A DNA stretch of 64,000 bases, taken from the NCBI GenBank assembly GCA_026874595.1, contig CM049318.1:25446956-25510955 (forward strand), read 5' to 3'. The translations under genes were made by a program, and so were the position numbers. The notes under the pieces were generated by a model. That model was not told the origin of the DNA. It did no database searches and saw only the letters and a program-made list of their open reading frames with translations. How positions within the stretch are numbered: position 1 is the first letter of the stretch; each line of letters starts with the position of its first letter. Positions 36,701 through 50,963 of this stretch are shown here, piece by piece. Origin of the DNA: Sipunculus nudus (taxonomy: Eukaryota; Annelida; Sipuncula; Golfingiida; Sipunculidae).

Positions 36701-39700
36701 AAATCTTGTGATGACTATTTCATAATCTTATTTTTCAGATTATGTCAGATGAACTTAGAAACCAGGAAACTAAACAGTTAATATGCAACATGTAAAAACA
36801 CTGTATTAACAGCAATTGATCACAAGGAGGACATTCACCAGTTTGATTCACTTTGGAATTTGATCTGCTTAAAGTTTGGATATATGTTTTCAAATGCAGT
36901 CCTTGCATGGTGTAACTATATCTGTGGACTTCACTTCCTACCTATAGTGATACTAGCACTATTTTCTAAACAAATTATAGTTTTCAAAGATGTAAAAAAT
37001 TGAAAGCTACCCTTTTTTAATAAAAGTTCCTGGAGCTCCTTAATTTCCTGGAGTTCCTCAAAAAGACAACTAATGATCCTGTTCGTGAGAGTTTTAAGTT
37101 TCTGACCTTTTTCATTATTTTTTTAAATACTGACAGAAGAATGACCTTTTAAGCGACTGGATTTCATTCTGCAAATTTCCTGACTTTTCAGGAATCTTAA
37201 ATCTGTACCAAATTACAAACCCTGAAAGATTCATATTTTGACACCACAAACACAATGATGTATAGACTACTAGCAAAAATTGCAAATGTGAAAGGTTTCA
37301 CAAAAAGCTCCAAAAATTTTGAGAAAGGCTTTTAAGAGATGGATAGTGATTTGATAGAGAGATGGATGGACAGACAAATGATGAGAGAAAGCTACACCAA
37401 AACATCCGGAAGGCAACAGGAATGGTACGCCTGCAAATGTGAAAAATTCATGTGAAGGTGTTGTTCAAGCACAGACAACATGGCCTGGGGATTCATCAAC
37501 TGCTGAAGCTTAAAACCCCCCTGGGCCGAGCCAAAGTTTACTAACACAGCAACCCTCACACACCAGTCTAACATCCAAAGCAGCTTTAACCCGCTGACTG
37601 GCCAAGTGATTTACAGGCCTCTGTTTGATTGATAGAACCATAAGTAAAACTGCAAACTGTGCCAGAGGAACATCAATTTGGTCTGAATATCGGACACTCA
37701 ACTGTGGCTCATTTCAAGAGGATGACCTAACTATGAGTCAATTAAGCTCGCACAGCAATATCATTTCTAGATTGTCTCATAAAGGCAATTTGCCCGAGAG
37801 ACTGTCAATATATATGTGGTCAGGAGACATAAGGCGATGCTCCTATCAGTTTAAATAGAAATGCCTGCTTGTCAGATCTCCATGCTAATTGTCTCATAAA
37901 TAATTTACTTGATATCATGGAGAAAATTCCGGACAAGACAAAGAGAGAGGAAAATAAGGATGTGTCTATAAAAGGACAATACAATTATTCAGACAAACTG
38001 GAAGAACCTAGCTTTTGCAGGAGTAAATTAAGAAATGTTCATGAATTAACTATGGTGTGTTTTATTTAACACAACAGCCCCAACAGACTAGCCCTATAGC
38101 AATACACTCCAGCCACAACTGATCACAAATTTATTTGCATGCCTTGTATTTCTTGACTGCTAAAACCATTGGAAACCCAGTGTTATCCCTGCTAGGTTAT
38201 ATAAACCTGGCCTAAAATGCAGCCACAAGAAAACCAGTGTACCCATGCCAGAAAACTTCAACTGCATGGGCCTTATAAACAACAACTGGAAACCTGCAAT
38301 GGTGCCAATCCATGCCAGGAAACCTTAACTTGGCATTAAATACAAGGGATAGAAAACCATAACTAAATAATTCAAATAAGAAGGCGCAGAATCATTACCT
38401 CATGGGGATATATATTATACCATTTTGTGGGTGTCTATTTTTCAGTTATGAAAGAGAGAATGAGAGAAAGGTTAAGGGAGAAGGAGGAAAGGGGAATCAG
38501 AGAAAAAAGGGAAGAGGGAAGGTGAGAGGGAGCAAGAGAAAGAAAGAAAAAGAAATAGAGAGAGAGAGAACAGGGAGGGGGTGAAGAGAGGGAAAGGGGA
38601 AGTTGGAGTCTAAGAAAGGATGTTATAAACCCTTGAGTACAGACTGACTTCTCCAGGATTTGTATGCACAAATGTTGAAGGAATGTTAAATATAGATGAG
38701 AAAGAATAATGATCAAATTACAAATCTCTGCCCTGTGCCAGCCTTGGAAGTGAAACCCAGAAAATCTGGCTATATAAAGCAACAGTTAAAGGAAAGGAAA
38801 CACAGAACAACTACAGTGTGTAACTGTACACACTGTGTGAGGAGTGTACATTCCATATGGCTTTACAAAAACTGTGGTATCATATTACTCATTAAAACAT
38901 GGCAACCTTCCACAACTGTTTGTTAATGACATGTTGTGTTTGAGGTTCACATGAACTCAAATCCAATGTTGTGTGTATGTATATACACCTCAATGCTATC
39001 AACAAGGAAATCTTCTTTCTGACATACTTTTAATCATGTTTAACCACAGAGCAAAGTATTTATGTGTATACATATAAGTAAAACATATCAAAACTCTGTA
39101 ACTGTTGGTAAGTTAGTATGACTTCCAAGGGTCATTGAATACATGTATCATAAAACCCTGACCTTGTATGCACGTAATACTCATATACCAAGAGATGTCA
39201 CTGGATGGTTCATGTTTCTATATGCTAAACATTAGCAGGCCATGTCATTACCCAATAAGATACTTGTATACACTGGGACTCTTCAGAGACTTAATGTACT
39301 AAACATAAAAAGCCAAAGTAAGACCTCAATAGTATACATATAAGTATATTTAGAATTGGAATTACACCTTTATTTAAAGCCAGCTATTCACCTACTTGAC
39401 ATGTAGTACTTATGTAATTTCTGGCTTTTTCTGCATAGATATAAATTAATCCTGTAATTAAAGGTAATTCCTGATTAGAAATGTTCTATAAGATCTCTTG
39501 TGATGGATGTATTAGCTTGTTTATCTACAAGCTGTTAGTAAATAAAGACCATGAGCCCATGTTGACAAACAGAGAATACAAGTAACTGAAGGTGGTTGTG
39601 GTATACATATATATATGCAAATCTGAAAGGTCACTGTATGCAAAACAGTATTTGCAAAAGTCTGGTTCATCTGACTTACCCCCATATGTCCTTGTTGAAT

Positions 39701-42700
39701 GTGTTTGATTATTTTGGCTGCCCCTCACATGTATTAAATGCTTGTATATAAATAAAACAAACAGCCTGTGTAGTGTGGGATTGGTGTTTTCTGGCTTATT
39801 TTTATGGAAGGTTCAAGGAATTATCTTTAGTTGATAGATGTCTAATATTGGAATTAGCCCCTTTAAAACAAAACCATAATAAAGCATGAACTGTTCTGAA
39901 TATAAGTTTTCTAAAAGTACTGGTAATTAACTATGGATATCATTAAACTGACTGCATGTGTATAACAGTGGACCCCATTTAAATACATATAAAGCCTGCA
40001 ATATTGTCCAAAAAGTGTTACCATTTTCCCCATTTCATATACCAGTATGCAAAATATATCACTCTTATGCATTCACTTAAAATATCTGTTCAAAAACCTG
40101 TTCTGGCAAATAATATCTTGAAAGATATGAAAGATGAAAATGAAACAACTTATATTTAAGGGCTGATTATGAACATGTGTAAATTTATTTTAAATAAAAT
40201 TGTGTCCCATCTAACAATTTAAACATATACATGACATCAAGTTTTTAATTTTTATCCTATATAACAATCCCTGTCTGTTATCTTCCTAAAAATCTCACTT
40301 TTACCAACTGATCAACACACATGCATGCACACACATTCACTAAAATGTTTGGTAGATCGAGATAAATAGAAATGAACAAACATGAATGAAAAAGGTAAAC
40401 TAAATATTATAAACATGAGATACACACAGCTGGGGATCATATGCATGCACCTAATGACACACGCACACAAGTGACATTTCAAGGCCGGTTGTGGTTCTGG
40501 TTTGGTACACATAAACTCCGGGACCACACTTTTTACTGATGTGACTTCCTTGTTTGCGGTGCTGCTGTTACAACTAAGTCTATATACAATGATCTGCTCA
40601 GTGCTGTACATTCCAGTTACAGAAAGTAAAGTCAGGCATGTCAGCTCTTAGTCTTAGATAATGAATTGTGTTAGGCCTGTGAATTGCCAGGGTCCTTGGA
40701 ATTGATTCTTTTATCGATTCTTTTCCTTCAATTCAATTCTCGATTCAATTCTTACTTAAGGAGTAAATTTAAAAATAAAAGCAAATACTTATAGCAAGTA
40801 AAAGAAAATATAGCTCTCCGTCTGTTTGTCACAGCAATTTATGTTTCTATACAAGCAGAGTGGTCGACGGTCCACCAGCGAATATTTAAAGTAGATCTAG
40901 GACACATAAATAATAAACAGCTTCGACATCGCAAACTGCTCCATCAAAAAACTCAAATAGATTCAGAGGTTATTAATCGATTACAATTTATTTGAGGGCT
41001 TGCAATTCAAGGCATTGATTCTTCAAGTATAATATTATTGCAATGCTGTTTATAAAGCATGGGTAAATTTCAAGGTACAAATTTGGGTAAATATTATTTT
41101 CAGTAAATATCAATGAGATAACATCCACTAAGAATTTGCAAGTCAAGAGAATCTCCTTAACAACAGTCTTCTTCACTGAAGCCTAATTGCTCTTATAAAA
41201 ACTACATTTATTTCTATAAAACTTCAGTCTTCTGCATAATTTGAGGAAGATCACTCCATTAACACTCACTGCATATATAAAGCCCCAAAACACACTAGCG
41301 CGCATCAAGCGTCACGCATCAAGCGTCAAATCTGGAAAAATCGCTCCACTCAATTTATCAATGACAAAACACACTAACGTGCGTCAAGCGTCAGCTATCA
41401 CTCCTGGAGCTATTTTTTACGTGTGACTCATGCTAGCCGCGGGGGGATTCCTGATAATGACATAACTAAATAGAGGGTTTCCCTCCCCAGCACTCAAATT
41501 CTATATAAAACTGCCGGTGAAACGTTTGTTATAATTCAATTTATTATTGATTTGTATCTGGATAGAAAACATGAAACAAAGCAACACAAATATATAAATA
41601 TCGTTCAGAATAAAGACTGAGTTCTGTCATATTTAGAACAGGTCACAAAAGATATATATTTGTATACATGTAATCCAACGCTGATTATCGAAATAACTAT
41701 TTTTACAAAGATAAACAAAAAAAATGCAATAGGTGCTTGGTGAATACCTTCCAATCTGACATGTGTAGTTCGTGTTGTAGCTGCGTTAGTGTGTTCTGAA
41801 TTTGTCGCGTGGCGCACGCATGACGCTTGACGCGCGCGTTAGTCTGTTTTGGGCTTTAGGGTATAAGTAGTGTAAGACAGGAAAGTGCCAGCACAAAAAC
41901 CAAGGCTATCCTGATCCAGGTTGGGTTCCATTTAAAGATATTTTTTTTGCCTCTTCTTGTATGTGTTTGGTCATATGTAATTGTACAGGTACATAATGTT
42001 TGTTGATATGTTGTTTTGTTATATGTAGTGATATGTAAATTCTGTTGAATTAATAAAAAAAAAAAAAAAAAAAGGATATCCTGATTCTAACAAAGTCATT
42101 CCTAAATTATAGTCCTATATTAATCTTAAACTTCTAAGAATAATTTTTTCTTGGTTACCCACCACGATGTCAAAGCCACCACATTCCGATTAAATAAATC
42201 ATATCAGTGTTAAGGATGTTGGTTATGGACTTATGGCAGAATCAGTACTGTGACGACATAGCTGGGTATACATGAAGCATTTGTTCGAGTGATCTAGCAT
42301 TTAAATCCCTGATGTGGAATTTTGTCAGATTTCTCATTTAAACCAATACAATGTAGAGTTCAGTATATTCACTTCTAAGTAACATCTAACTTTCACTTGC
42401 CCAACATTTATTTTGCTTGCATACAAAAATCAATAACAACGGCTACAAATACAAAATGAGTTCCACCTAATAGTTTTGTATGTTTACAATATGCATCACC
42501 CCAATAGTTTCCATGGTTACAAAATGTGCTCCATTTAGTAGCTTTGTATGTTCCAAAAATGCATTCCACCTAATAGTTTTGCATGGTCACAAATATGTTT
42601 TACTGAAGAGTTTTGTCTCACTTCACAAAATGTGTTGCAAATGACAGTTTTGCATATTCTACTGCATGTTAGTCAATAACCATTTGTTTACATGTATGTT

Positions 42701-45700
42701 TGTTCAATATTTCATTCTGGTAATTATTCTGCTGTGAGCTAAAAGTGATAAAAATATTGAATTAGTGCAAAGTAAAAGAAAATATCTCAGAATTTAAGGG
42801 AATTCTATTGAAATACAAGGAACAGGTTTCTGTTTAATCCACCTGACCAGTCAGGAGACAACTTTGTTTGCCCTGCCAACATTTTTAACTCAAGCTACAG
42901 CAAGTTACTTGTCCTAGGCAAGCAAAAAACTGTCAATGTTGAGCCCTGAGGTAAGAGGGTGCAATAAAATGCCAATGATTGTCATCCATGGGTTGTCATA
43001 GCAACTGCATCACTTGATAATCAAAGACAGATAAACCTGTAGTTAAAGACACCTCTTCAAAACGGCTACCCTTGGTTTGTGGACATTACATGCTGGTGTT
43101 AGGACTTTCGTCTGGGGAATTGTCATCGAAGCAGCATTTGTCTGGGGAGTAAAACACAAATGAGTCTGGCCCAGTTCACTCCCTATCCCTCTGTTCAGTT
43201 TCATAAAAATCCACACATGAGAGCTCAACCTGGATATTTTTTAGGTTGGGGGAGCAGTGAGGAGAGGTACAAAGAAAGCTATATTATCTAGTCCAAATAC
43301 ACCTTAAAACTCTTGTATTACCATTTATTAGTGTTGGGTACTGGTTGAAACTTCTTGATTGATCATCAGCAAATATCGGCTGACCTCTACTGACAAATAT
43401 TTAAATCAGAAATAATCAGTTGTTTTAAAGTTTGAAATTTCTGGCCATATAAAGACCTGTACAGTTCATCATCTCATTTGATGTATAGGCTGACAAGTTG
43501 GCTAATAATGTGTAAAAATTTTTAAGCCTATATATGTATATAGTATAAGTTAGCTTATAATGTGGTAATTAGGTAACTCAGAATTTTCAATAGTTTGCCA
43601 ACATTAATCAATTGAACACACAGAGTTCTCTGATGCTGTGCTTAATTAAGTTATGTGAAAAACTCTGTAATCAATTATGGCACTGCAAGATCAATGATCA
43701 GATCATTGTGCATCAACTGACCAATCATCAAATATAATAATAATTGATCATGAGCCCAACACAACCTTATATTTCTAATGTTAAAGACAAAATGTTAGAT
43801 TTGGCAAATACAAGTGTTATTCCCTCCTTCCATTATATATCCAATACACTACAAACACTGAAAAACAATTGTCATCTACTGCAATGACATTTCAATAATG
43901 CACTATAAATCTTTTATTCAAAAATGCATATAAAAACTGAAAAAGCAGCTTTAAATCAATTGTCAGGACTACCAATGACACGTGGACAAAACAAAATTTT
44001 CGAAGAATTAATATTCCTTAATTTTATAGTATTTAAATATCACTTGGTTTCCAGGTACTTGCAGCACCAGTATGACCCTTGTTGCTAAGAGGCCATGAGT
44101 GCACCATTGAAACAATTCTCGGTATTTGCTGTGGTTGCCATGGGTGACAGCTCAATCACTGATAACCTTACTGGTGTGTATTACAGGCCAAAGGAATGAA
44201 GGTGTTATACGATACTGGATAAGGAATGCATATCTATGTATTATATGTCTGGAGAATAATGGTGCATGGCTAATGTGTCTCAAGAATAATAGAAAACAAA
44301 TTTGAAACAACCTGTTTATGGAAAAACTATTGCCTTCATAAGTCATATACTGCATTCTTTATGACAAGATTTAATGATCAATTTTGCTACAACTATCAGA
44401 CATCTCTGGTAGATCTTGGAACCCTCTTACTTTACAATACATTTTACTTCACAATCCAATTTAATAATTCCAAAACAGGGTGTTTTACCAGGATTTGCTT
44501 GTTTATTACCAAATTCATTATAAGTATAAACTTCATTTATTTTACATGAATTGTACAACTGGTTATAAAAACTTATGCTAAGCATTCCCCATGGGTTCGA
44601 CGCTGGCACTTGGTTGATTCCGTAGGGGGTAGAGAAACCCAGAGAAACGGCAGCCCTTGGATGTTATGGAATGGCCATTACAACCCATTCTCATTGGCAT
44701 GCCAGGGATCAAACCTGAGTCTCCAGTGGAGAGATACATACATATATATGTCAGAGACGAGATTGAAATCCAGGCAGATTTTAAATTCGCCTAGACGAGA
44801 TTGCGATTGTAATCTCGCCTAGGCGAGATTGCAATTGTGATCTCGGCTAGACGAATTTTAAACTCGCCTATAGTCGAGTTGCCAGTAGGGGGTACCTATG
44901 AATTGTCTATAGTATAAGGTTTTTCGATGGATTTGTGATGGTAGGGGTCCACTGACACTTTTGAGTTGGGTTGTCCTCACGACAACCTTGGGCATTTTTT
45001 TTATATGCAAATTAGGGCCGCCATTAACGAAAATTCTATTTTCTTCAATATCTCAAGAACTAACCGTTATAACTGATATAATATTGCGTCTAGACCTAGG
45101 TTTTCATGGTCAAAGATTAATATAAGACCATGGCTATACCTTTTGCAGCTATATTTGTGGTTTTAATATGCAAATTAGGGCCGCCATTAACGAAAATTCT
45201 ATTTTCTTCAATATCTCAAGAACTAACCGTTATAACTGATATAATATTGCGTCTAGACCTAGGTTTTCATGGTCAAAGATTAATATAAGACCATGGCTAT
45301 ACCTTTTGCAGCTATATTTGTGGTTTTAATATGCAAATCAGGGCCGCCATTGACGGAAATTCTATTTTCTTCAATATCTCAAGAAGTAACCATTATAATT
45401 GATCTAATATTACGTCTAGGCCTAGGTTTTCATGGTCAAAGATTAATATAAGACCATGGCTATACCTTTTGCAGCTATATTTGTGGTTTTAATATGCAAA
45501 TTAGGGCCGCCATTAACGAAAATTCTATTTTCTTCAATATCTCAAGAACTAACCGTTATAACTGATATAATATTGCGTCTAGACCTAGGTTTTCATGGTC
45601 AAAGATTAATATAAGACCATGGCTATACCTTTTGCAGCTATATTTGTGGTTTTAATATGCAAATCAGGGCCGCCATTGACGGAAATTCTATTTTCTTCAA

Positions 45701-48700
45701 TATCTCAAGAAGTAACCATTATAATTGATCTAATATTACGTCTAGGCCTAGGTTTTCATGGTCAAAGATTAATATGAGATCATGGCTATACCTTTTGGAG
45801 CTATATTTGTGGCTTTAATATGCAAATTAGGACCGCCATTAACGAAAATTCTATTGTCTTCAATATCTCAAGAACTAATTATGGTACTTGATCAAATATG
45901 CTGTCTAGACCGGGTTTTTCATGGTCAAAGATTATCATTAGACCATATTCATTCTTTTTTGGGACTATAGTTGTCGTTTAAATATGCAAATTAGGGCCGC
46001 CATTGAAGAAAAACTAACAGTTCATTATTCTTTTATTTTAAGTCAATTATTGTAGAAAAATTGATTTCATGTCTATATTAAGTGTGGGTTTTTCATGTAA
46101 CATTCTCATAAAAAGGTTTTACCATGTCCCACAGATTACTAACATGGATTCATTATAATAGACTACAACCACCAGCATGATGTACTAGTAGTGTGCCGGG
46201 CTGCAAAGCTGTTGATTGTATCGGATATTCAGTTTAAGGTGAGGCAACACTATAGATACTTTCATTTTATATCAAAATAACTCTTCTGTAACAGTGAAAG
46301 TTCACTGCAAAGTTCTAATGAAAAATACTCAATGAAGTTAACATTAAGCAGCAACAAAACATTTAAAAGCATTCACTTACACATCTAACTGGGTGGACGG
46401 AACCAGTATATAAATGTTTTGAGCATACTTTATTGAGAAAAGTCTCCCTTTCTGTTGTGTCTGAGACTGCCCTTATGTTGATATCTTCTTGACGGTGTCG
46501 CTATAATCTTTTTTCTTAGATGGCCGATGATCGGTGCCTTGTGCCATTATGCCAGGAGAAGGGGGAGCTACAAACGTTCAAGGAACGAGGTATAAGAACA
46601 CTCATTCAGCGCAGCAAAGAGAGAGGTGACGATCTGCATGAGAAGCTACAAACGATTCTGGACTCAGCAGGGGATCAGTCCACTGTAAAATGTCATAAGG
46701 CATGCTATTGTGCATACACGTCTAAGCAAAATGTGGCAAAATTCCTTGCAAAGAAAAGGAGGGAAGGCTTCTTACAGTCAGATTTTGAGGAACCATGTGT
46801 TCGGGTTAGACGATCTCATCTTCCTAAATTCCAGTTCCAGAAGCATTGTTTGATTTGTGGAAAAGAATGTGTTGCAAAAGACCCAAAACATCCAGATAGA
46901 TGGGAACGTGTCATTCAATGTGAAACCAAAGACCGCCCAGGAATTGCAGAATTTAAAGATGTACTTTTAGATGTATGTGAGCAAAGAAATGATGAATGGG
47001 GCAGACAAGTAGAATTCCGCATTAAAGGGGTACTTGCCGATCTACCGACTGCTGTTGCACAGTACCACAAGAAATGTTACGATTCATTAATGACACTTCC
47101 TAAGTACACCGATCTTTCAGCTCAGAGTGAGGTATTTGATGACGACGCACTGAAGAAGACAATTGATGAGATGTATACCAATCAACATCTCGGCACATGG
47201 ACATCTATCGAACTGTATGATATTTACCGTGGCTTCGATGGTATATTATCTCTGCAACAGATGTTCACAAAACTCACAAATTATTTAGGGGATGACTTTG
47301 TTATAATTCGCGTGGAAGGTTGTGCATCAGTAGTCGGGTTTCGGAACTTCGTAGGCAAAACCCTTAAGATGGTGAAAATTGATTCAGTGGATGACGAAAA
47401 TGTGAATGCTGTTGTGAGACAAGTAAGCAGTGAGGCGCGATCAATTAAGCATAATAATGCAGTGTATGATCTTGGTGATTTCACATACACCAACACGCTT
47501 AAACAGACTAGCCCCACACTGCTGAAACTGATATCTTTATTAGTGTCGAAAGGTAAAGTGACCAGTAAGTCCCTGAGTCTGACCCAAGCTGTGCAATGCC
47601 ACATTACACGCACAAGAAACCAAACAACGCTAGGATTAGCACTGAAATTGCACCATAAGTATGGCAGCTCTGAGTTAATCAAACTCCTGCATAATCATGG
47701 GTTCACGGTTTCATATGAAGAGGTAATTCGTTTTAGGAAATCAGCCGCAAAATATGTGGGCGAGAACAGTAATCTTCTTCATCAAGCCATGGGTCTTACT
47801 CGGAGGGTTGGTCCAATCTTTGGATGGTTTGATAACTTTGACCTTCTGGTTTCAACTCCGAATGGACGCCGAGAGACACATGTCATGGCCCATGAGTTTC
47901 AAATGAATCCTGCTGGCATTATCCAGAAAGGTAATGCTGAACCTGGGGTTATGACACTTGTGATCCCACGCCTGCTGAAAACGGCTGCGCGGTCTCTTAG
48001 ACATTCACCGTGTATTCCAATGCATCACTACACTGGACCAAAGAAGGTAAACCCTCCTGCAATTTCTATAACATCAGGAATCCCGTTTGAAGATGTGTGC
48101 GCCAGGGAGAAGAGTCTTGCTTCCGCTGAGCTAAAAGATGCTCAATGGTTAAACACACTATCCTCAGACAAGGGTGTCGAGTGGCATGGATTCAATAAAC
48201 AGCTTGCCAGAGAACATGCTACACTGAAACCACCGACTGTATATATGTTCGGTCACCTCATTGATTCCCCACCTCCTCATCCGGATACAGTATTAACATC
48301 CCTAGTCTACATGAAGAAGTCGCTGGCTGACCAGGGTATGAGTTATGTTAATCTCTCCATCGACATGCAGCTTTATATGGTCGCCCAGCAGATCAAATGG
48401 AATGACCCAGAGAAATTCAGAGATGTCATCATTCGTCCAGGAGCGATGCACATCATCATGTCATTTTTAGGATGCATTGGAAACTTGATGAAAGGGTCTG
48501 GCTTGGACATTCTGGTTGGAGCAGCCTTCGGACATGTCACAGGGATTATGAATGGTAAGGCATGGGTTAGGGCCATGAGAGCTTTTTGAATGGTGACAGT
48601 TGTCCTTTTGCATGACTTTCTTAAAAATGGAGAGAAAACGTTTGAAGAAATATCTGAATATCTGGAAGAAGCAAGACAACACCCAACAGGAAAACATTGG

Positions 48701-50890
48701 GTGGACAATTTTATCAAACCCACACTTCTGGCCCATCAGTTCCTGCGTGCTGAAAGGGAAGGAGATTGGCTGTTTCAACAATTTTCCTTAGAACGGATGC
48801 TACCTTACTTCTTCAGTGCAGGCCATATCCATTACGCCAGGTATATTTCATGGCACTTGACGGAGATGCACACTCTACCAGAAGAAGTCATGTCCGATCT
48901 CAAAGCTGGTGCACATGTCTGCAGACACAATGAAGGATTTTGGAACTCAGTGTCAAGCGATCAGTTCAGGGAACAGACTGCTATCAAGACGGGGAAAGGA
49001 GGTTTAAAGGGACTGACACTATCATCAGAGCTCATGGCCGAATGGATTGATTCGTTTCCAGTCTTTTCATACATTTCTGATACCTATGAATCAGTATTCT
49101 CTGATTCACCTACAGAGAACACGGCCCTTTCTAATCATGTAGAAGAGGGAACCCAAAGGCTCCAGCTTGATAAAAGTGACCGAGAGCGTATTGCTGAAGA
49201 GATAGCAAACCACTCACATCCTCTAACAGTGGAGAGTCCGACTCTCTATAACATTGTTCACGGACAAATTGCTCCAAAAGAAGTTAACGTGCAGGATGCA
49301 CTACTCATTGGAGAGACGATGCTTGCGTCATTTCGAAAATCCTTGCCATCTGGCTTCCATTCCAAGATATCAAGTCCAGTCAAGACTATGGAACTAATGA
49401 AGAAAGGTATAAAGGTTGGCGACAAAACTGTTTTTGATTTAGAAACCATTTTCCTTCGTCTTCTGATGGTAGGACAACAGAGACAGCTTCAGCTAGAAAA
49501 TATATTCCAGTATGAGTTGTGCGCAGTGCCATCCTCGATAATTGACGAATATGGTTGTTTGAGAAAAGGCAACAAGTCCATACTCGCGAAGCGTCTTGGT
49601 GCAACTGCACATAAAGCAACCGCTCCAGATGTGATAATCGTGGATGGCCAGCAGCTGCTTTATCGCATTTCTTGGCCTCATGGTGGTAATGCATCAACCC
49701 TAGTTGAGAGTATGAAACGCCGTCTCATCTGCTACCCGGTAGACAGTCAGAAGATCTTGGTCTTCGACAAATACGATGACCTGTCAGCTAAAGACCATGA
49801 AAGACTGCGACGCGCTGGTGAGGGTTCAACCGACTACAAGTTGACCACAAATAGTCCATTACCTAAACGGGAAGCAGTCATGAAGAATAAGCAAAACAAG
49901 CGGCAACTGTCGCAAGTGCTCTCAACCTTCAACTTCGGAACAAATGTAGAAGTGGAGGGTCCATCCTCCGGACATTTTTCGCACGATGAAGCTGACATCA
50001 CAATGGTTGCGCATTTGCTTCGAGTAGCTGAATATGGTCGGACAATCAGAATACTCAGTGACGATACCGACGTGTTTGTATTGCTAGTTTACTGGGTATG
50101 GAAGGCTCAGTTGCACAAAGTGTGCAGTGTCCAGATGGAACGTTGGGATGGGGTCATCATTGACATCAATGAAACATGCACGAAGCTGGGTCCCAAATGT
50201 TTGCAGCTGTTAGGAATGCACGCGATGAGTGGCTGCGATACAGTTTCCTATCCGTTTAATAAAGGAATAATGAGTGCTCTGAACGTTTTACACACTGGAA
50301 ACGTTTCAGGATTGTCTGAGATATTGGGTGAAGAGAGTGCTACACAAGCTGACCTTGTAGCAACAGGTCAACAGTTCTTTTCGGCTCTGTATGGTCAGTC
50401 GAAGTTCTCTTCAATGAATGAGGCCCGATTCAATATCTACACAAAAAAAGAAAGGCAAAACAATTCGAATAATGGCCTTGCCTCCAACAGATGCCAACCT
50501 TGCCCTCCACGTGAAGCGGGCGCATCTGCAGACGATGCTGTGGAAGGCAGCCGATCAACACGGACCTCCAACAGTGGATATATGTCAGTTCGGATGGCAT
50601 ATTGAGGATGGCATCCCATCACCCAGTGTTGCTTCTGGTCCTCCCGATCCTCCTGGACTAGTTGATGTGCTAAGCTGCGGTTGCAAGTCAGAGAACAATG
50701 CCTGCAGGATTCTGTCCTGCAGCTGTCATCGGAACAAACTATCATGCACTAGTTATTGCACATGTGGGGGTTCGGAGAGGTGCTTTAATTCGTTCTCGAC
50801 AAGACCCAGTGAACAAGATGACGAGGATGATGGCAGTAGCTTTTCTGAGGAGGAGACAGATACATAATGAAAAGCGATGGCCGTGTCCGT

Positions 50891-50963
<73 letters not shown>

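Larger units (their letters stand above)
35913..44744. other. Left part of the 27-kb GALNT intron 1
   Basis: No coding exon is recognisable. It holds a possible SINE-like copy (36160-36345), a GA-rich tract (38450-38600), an inverted-repeat element (41278-41858), a short retroposed poly(A) sequence (41916-42071) and a weak tandem repeat of about 55 bp built on CACCTAATAGTTTTG(T/C)ATG (42460-42660). The rest appears featureless. Confidence 0.6.

Noticed and set aside
45782-45970. Short open frame beginning MAIPFGAIF, also found near 51370-51642
   Set aside because: Part of the 163-bp subterminal repeats; copies differ in frame and carry stops.
47281-47682. Minus-strand open frames opposite the transposase
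   Set aside because: Antisense shadows of a real, well-conserved plus-strand coding region.
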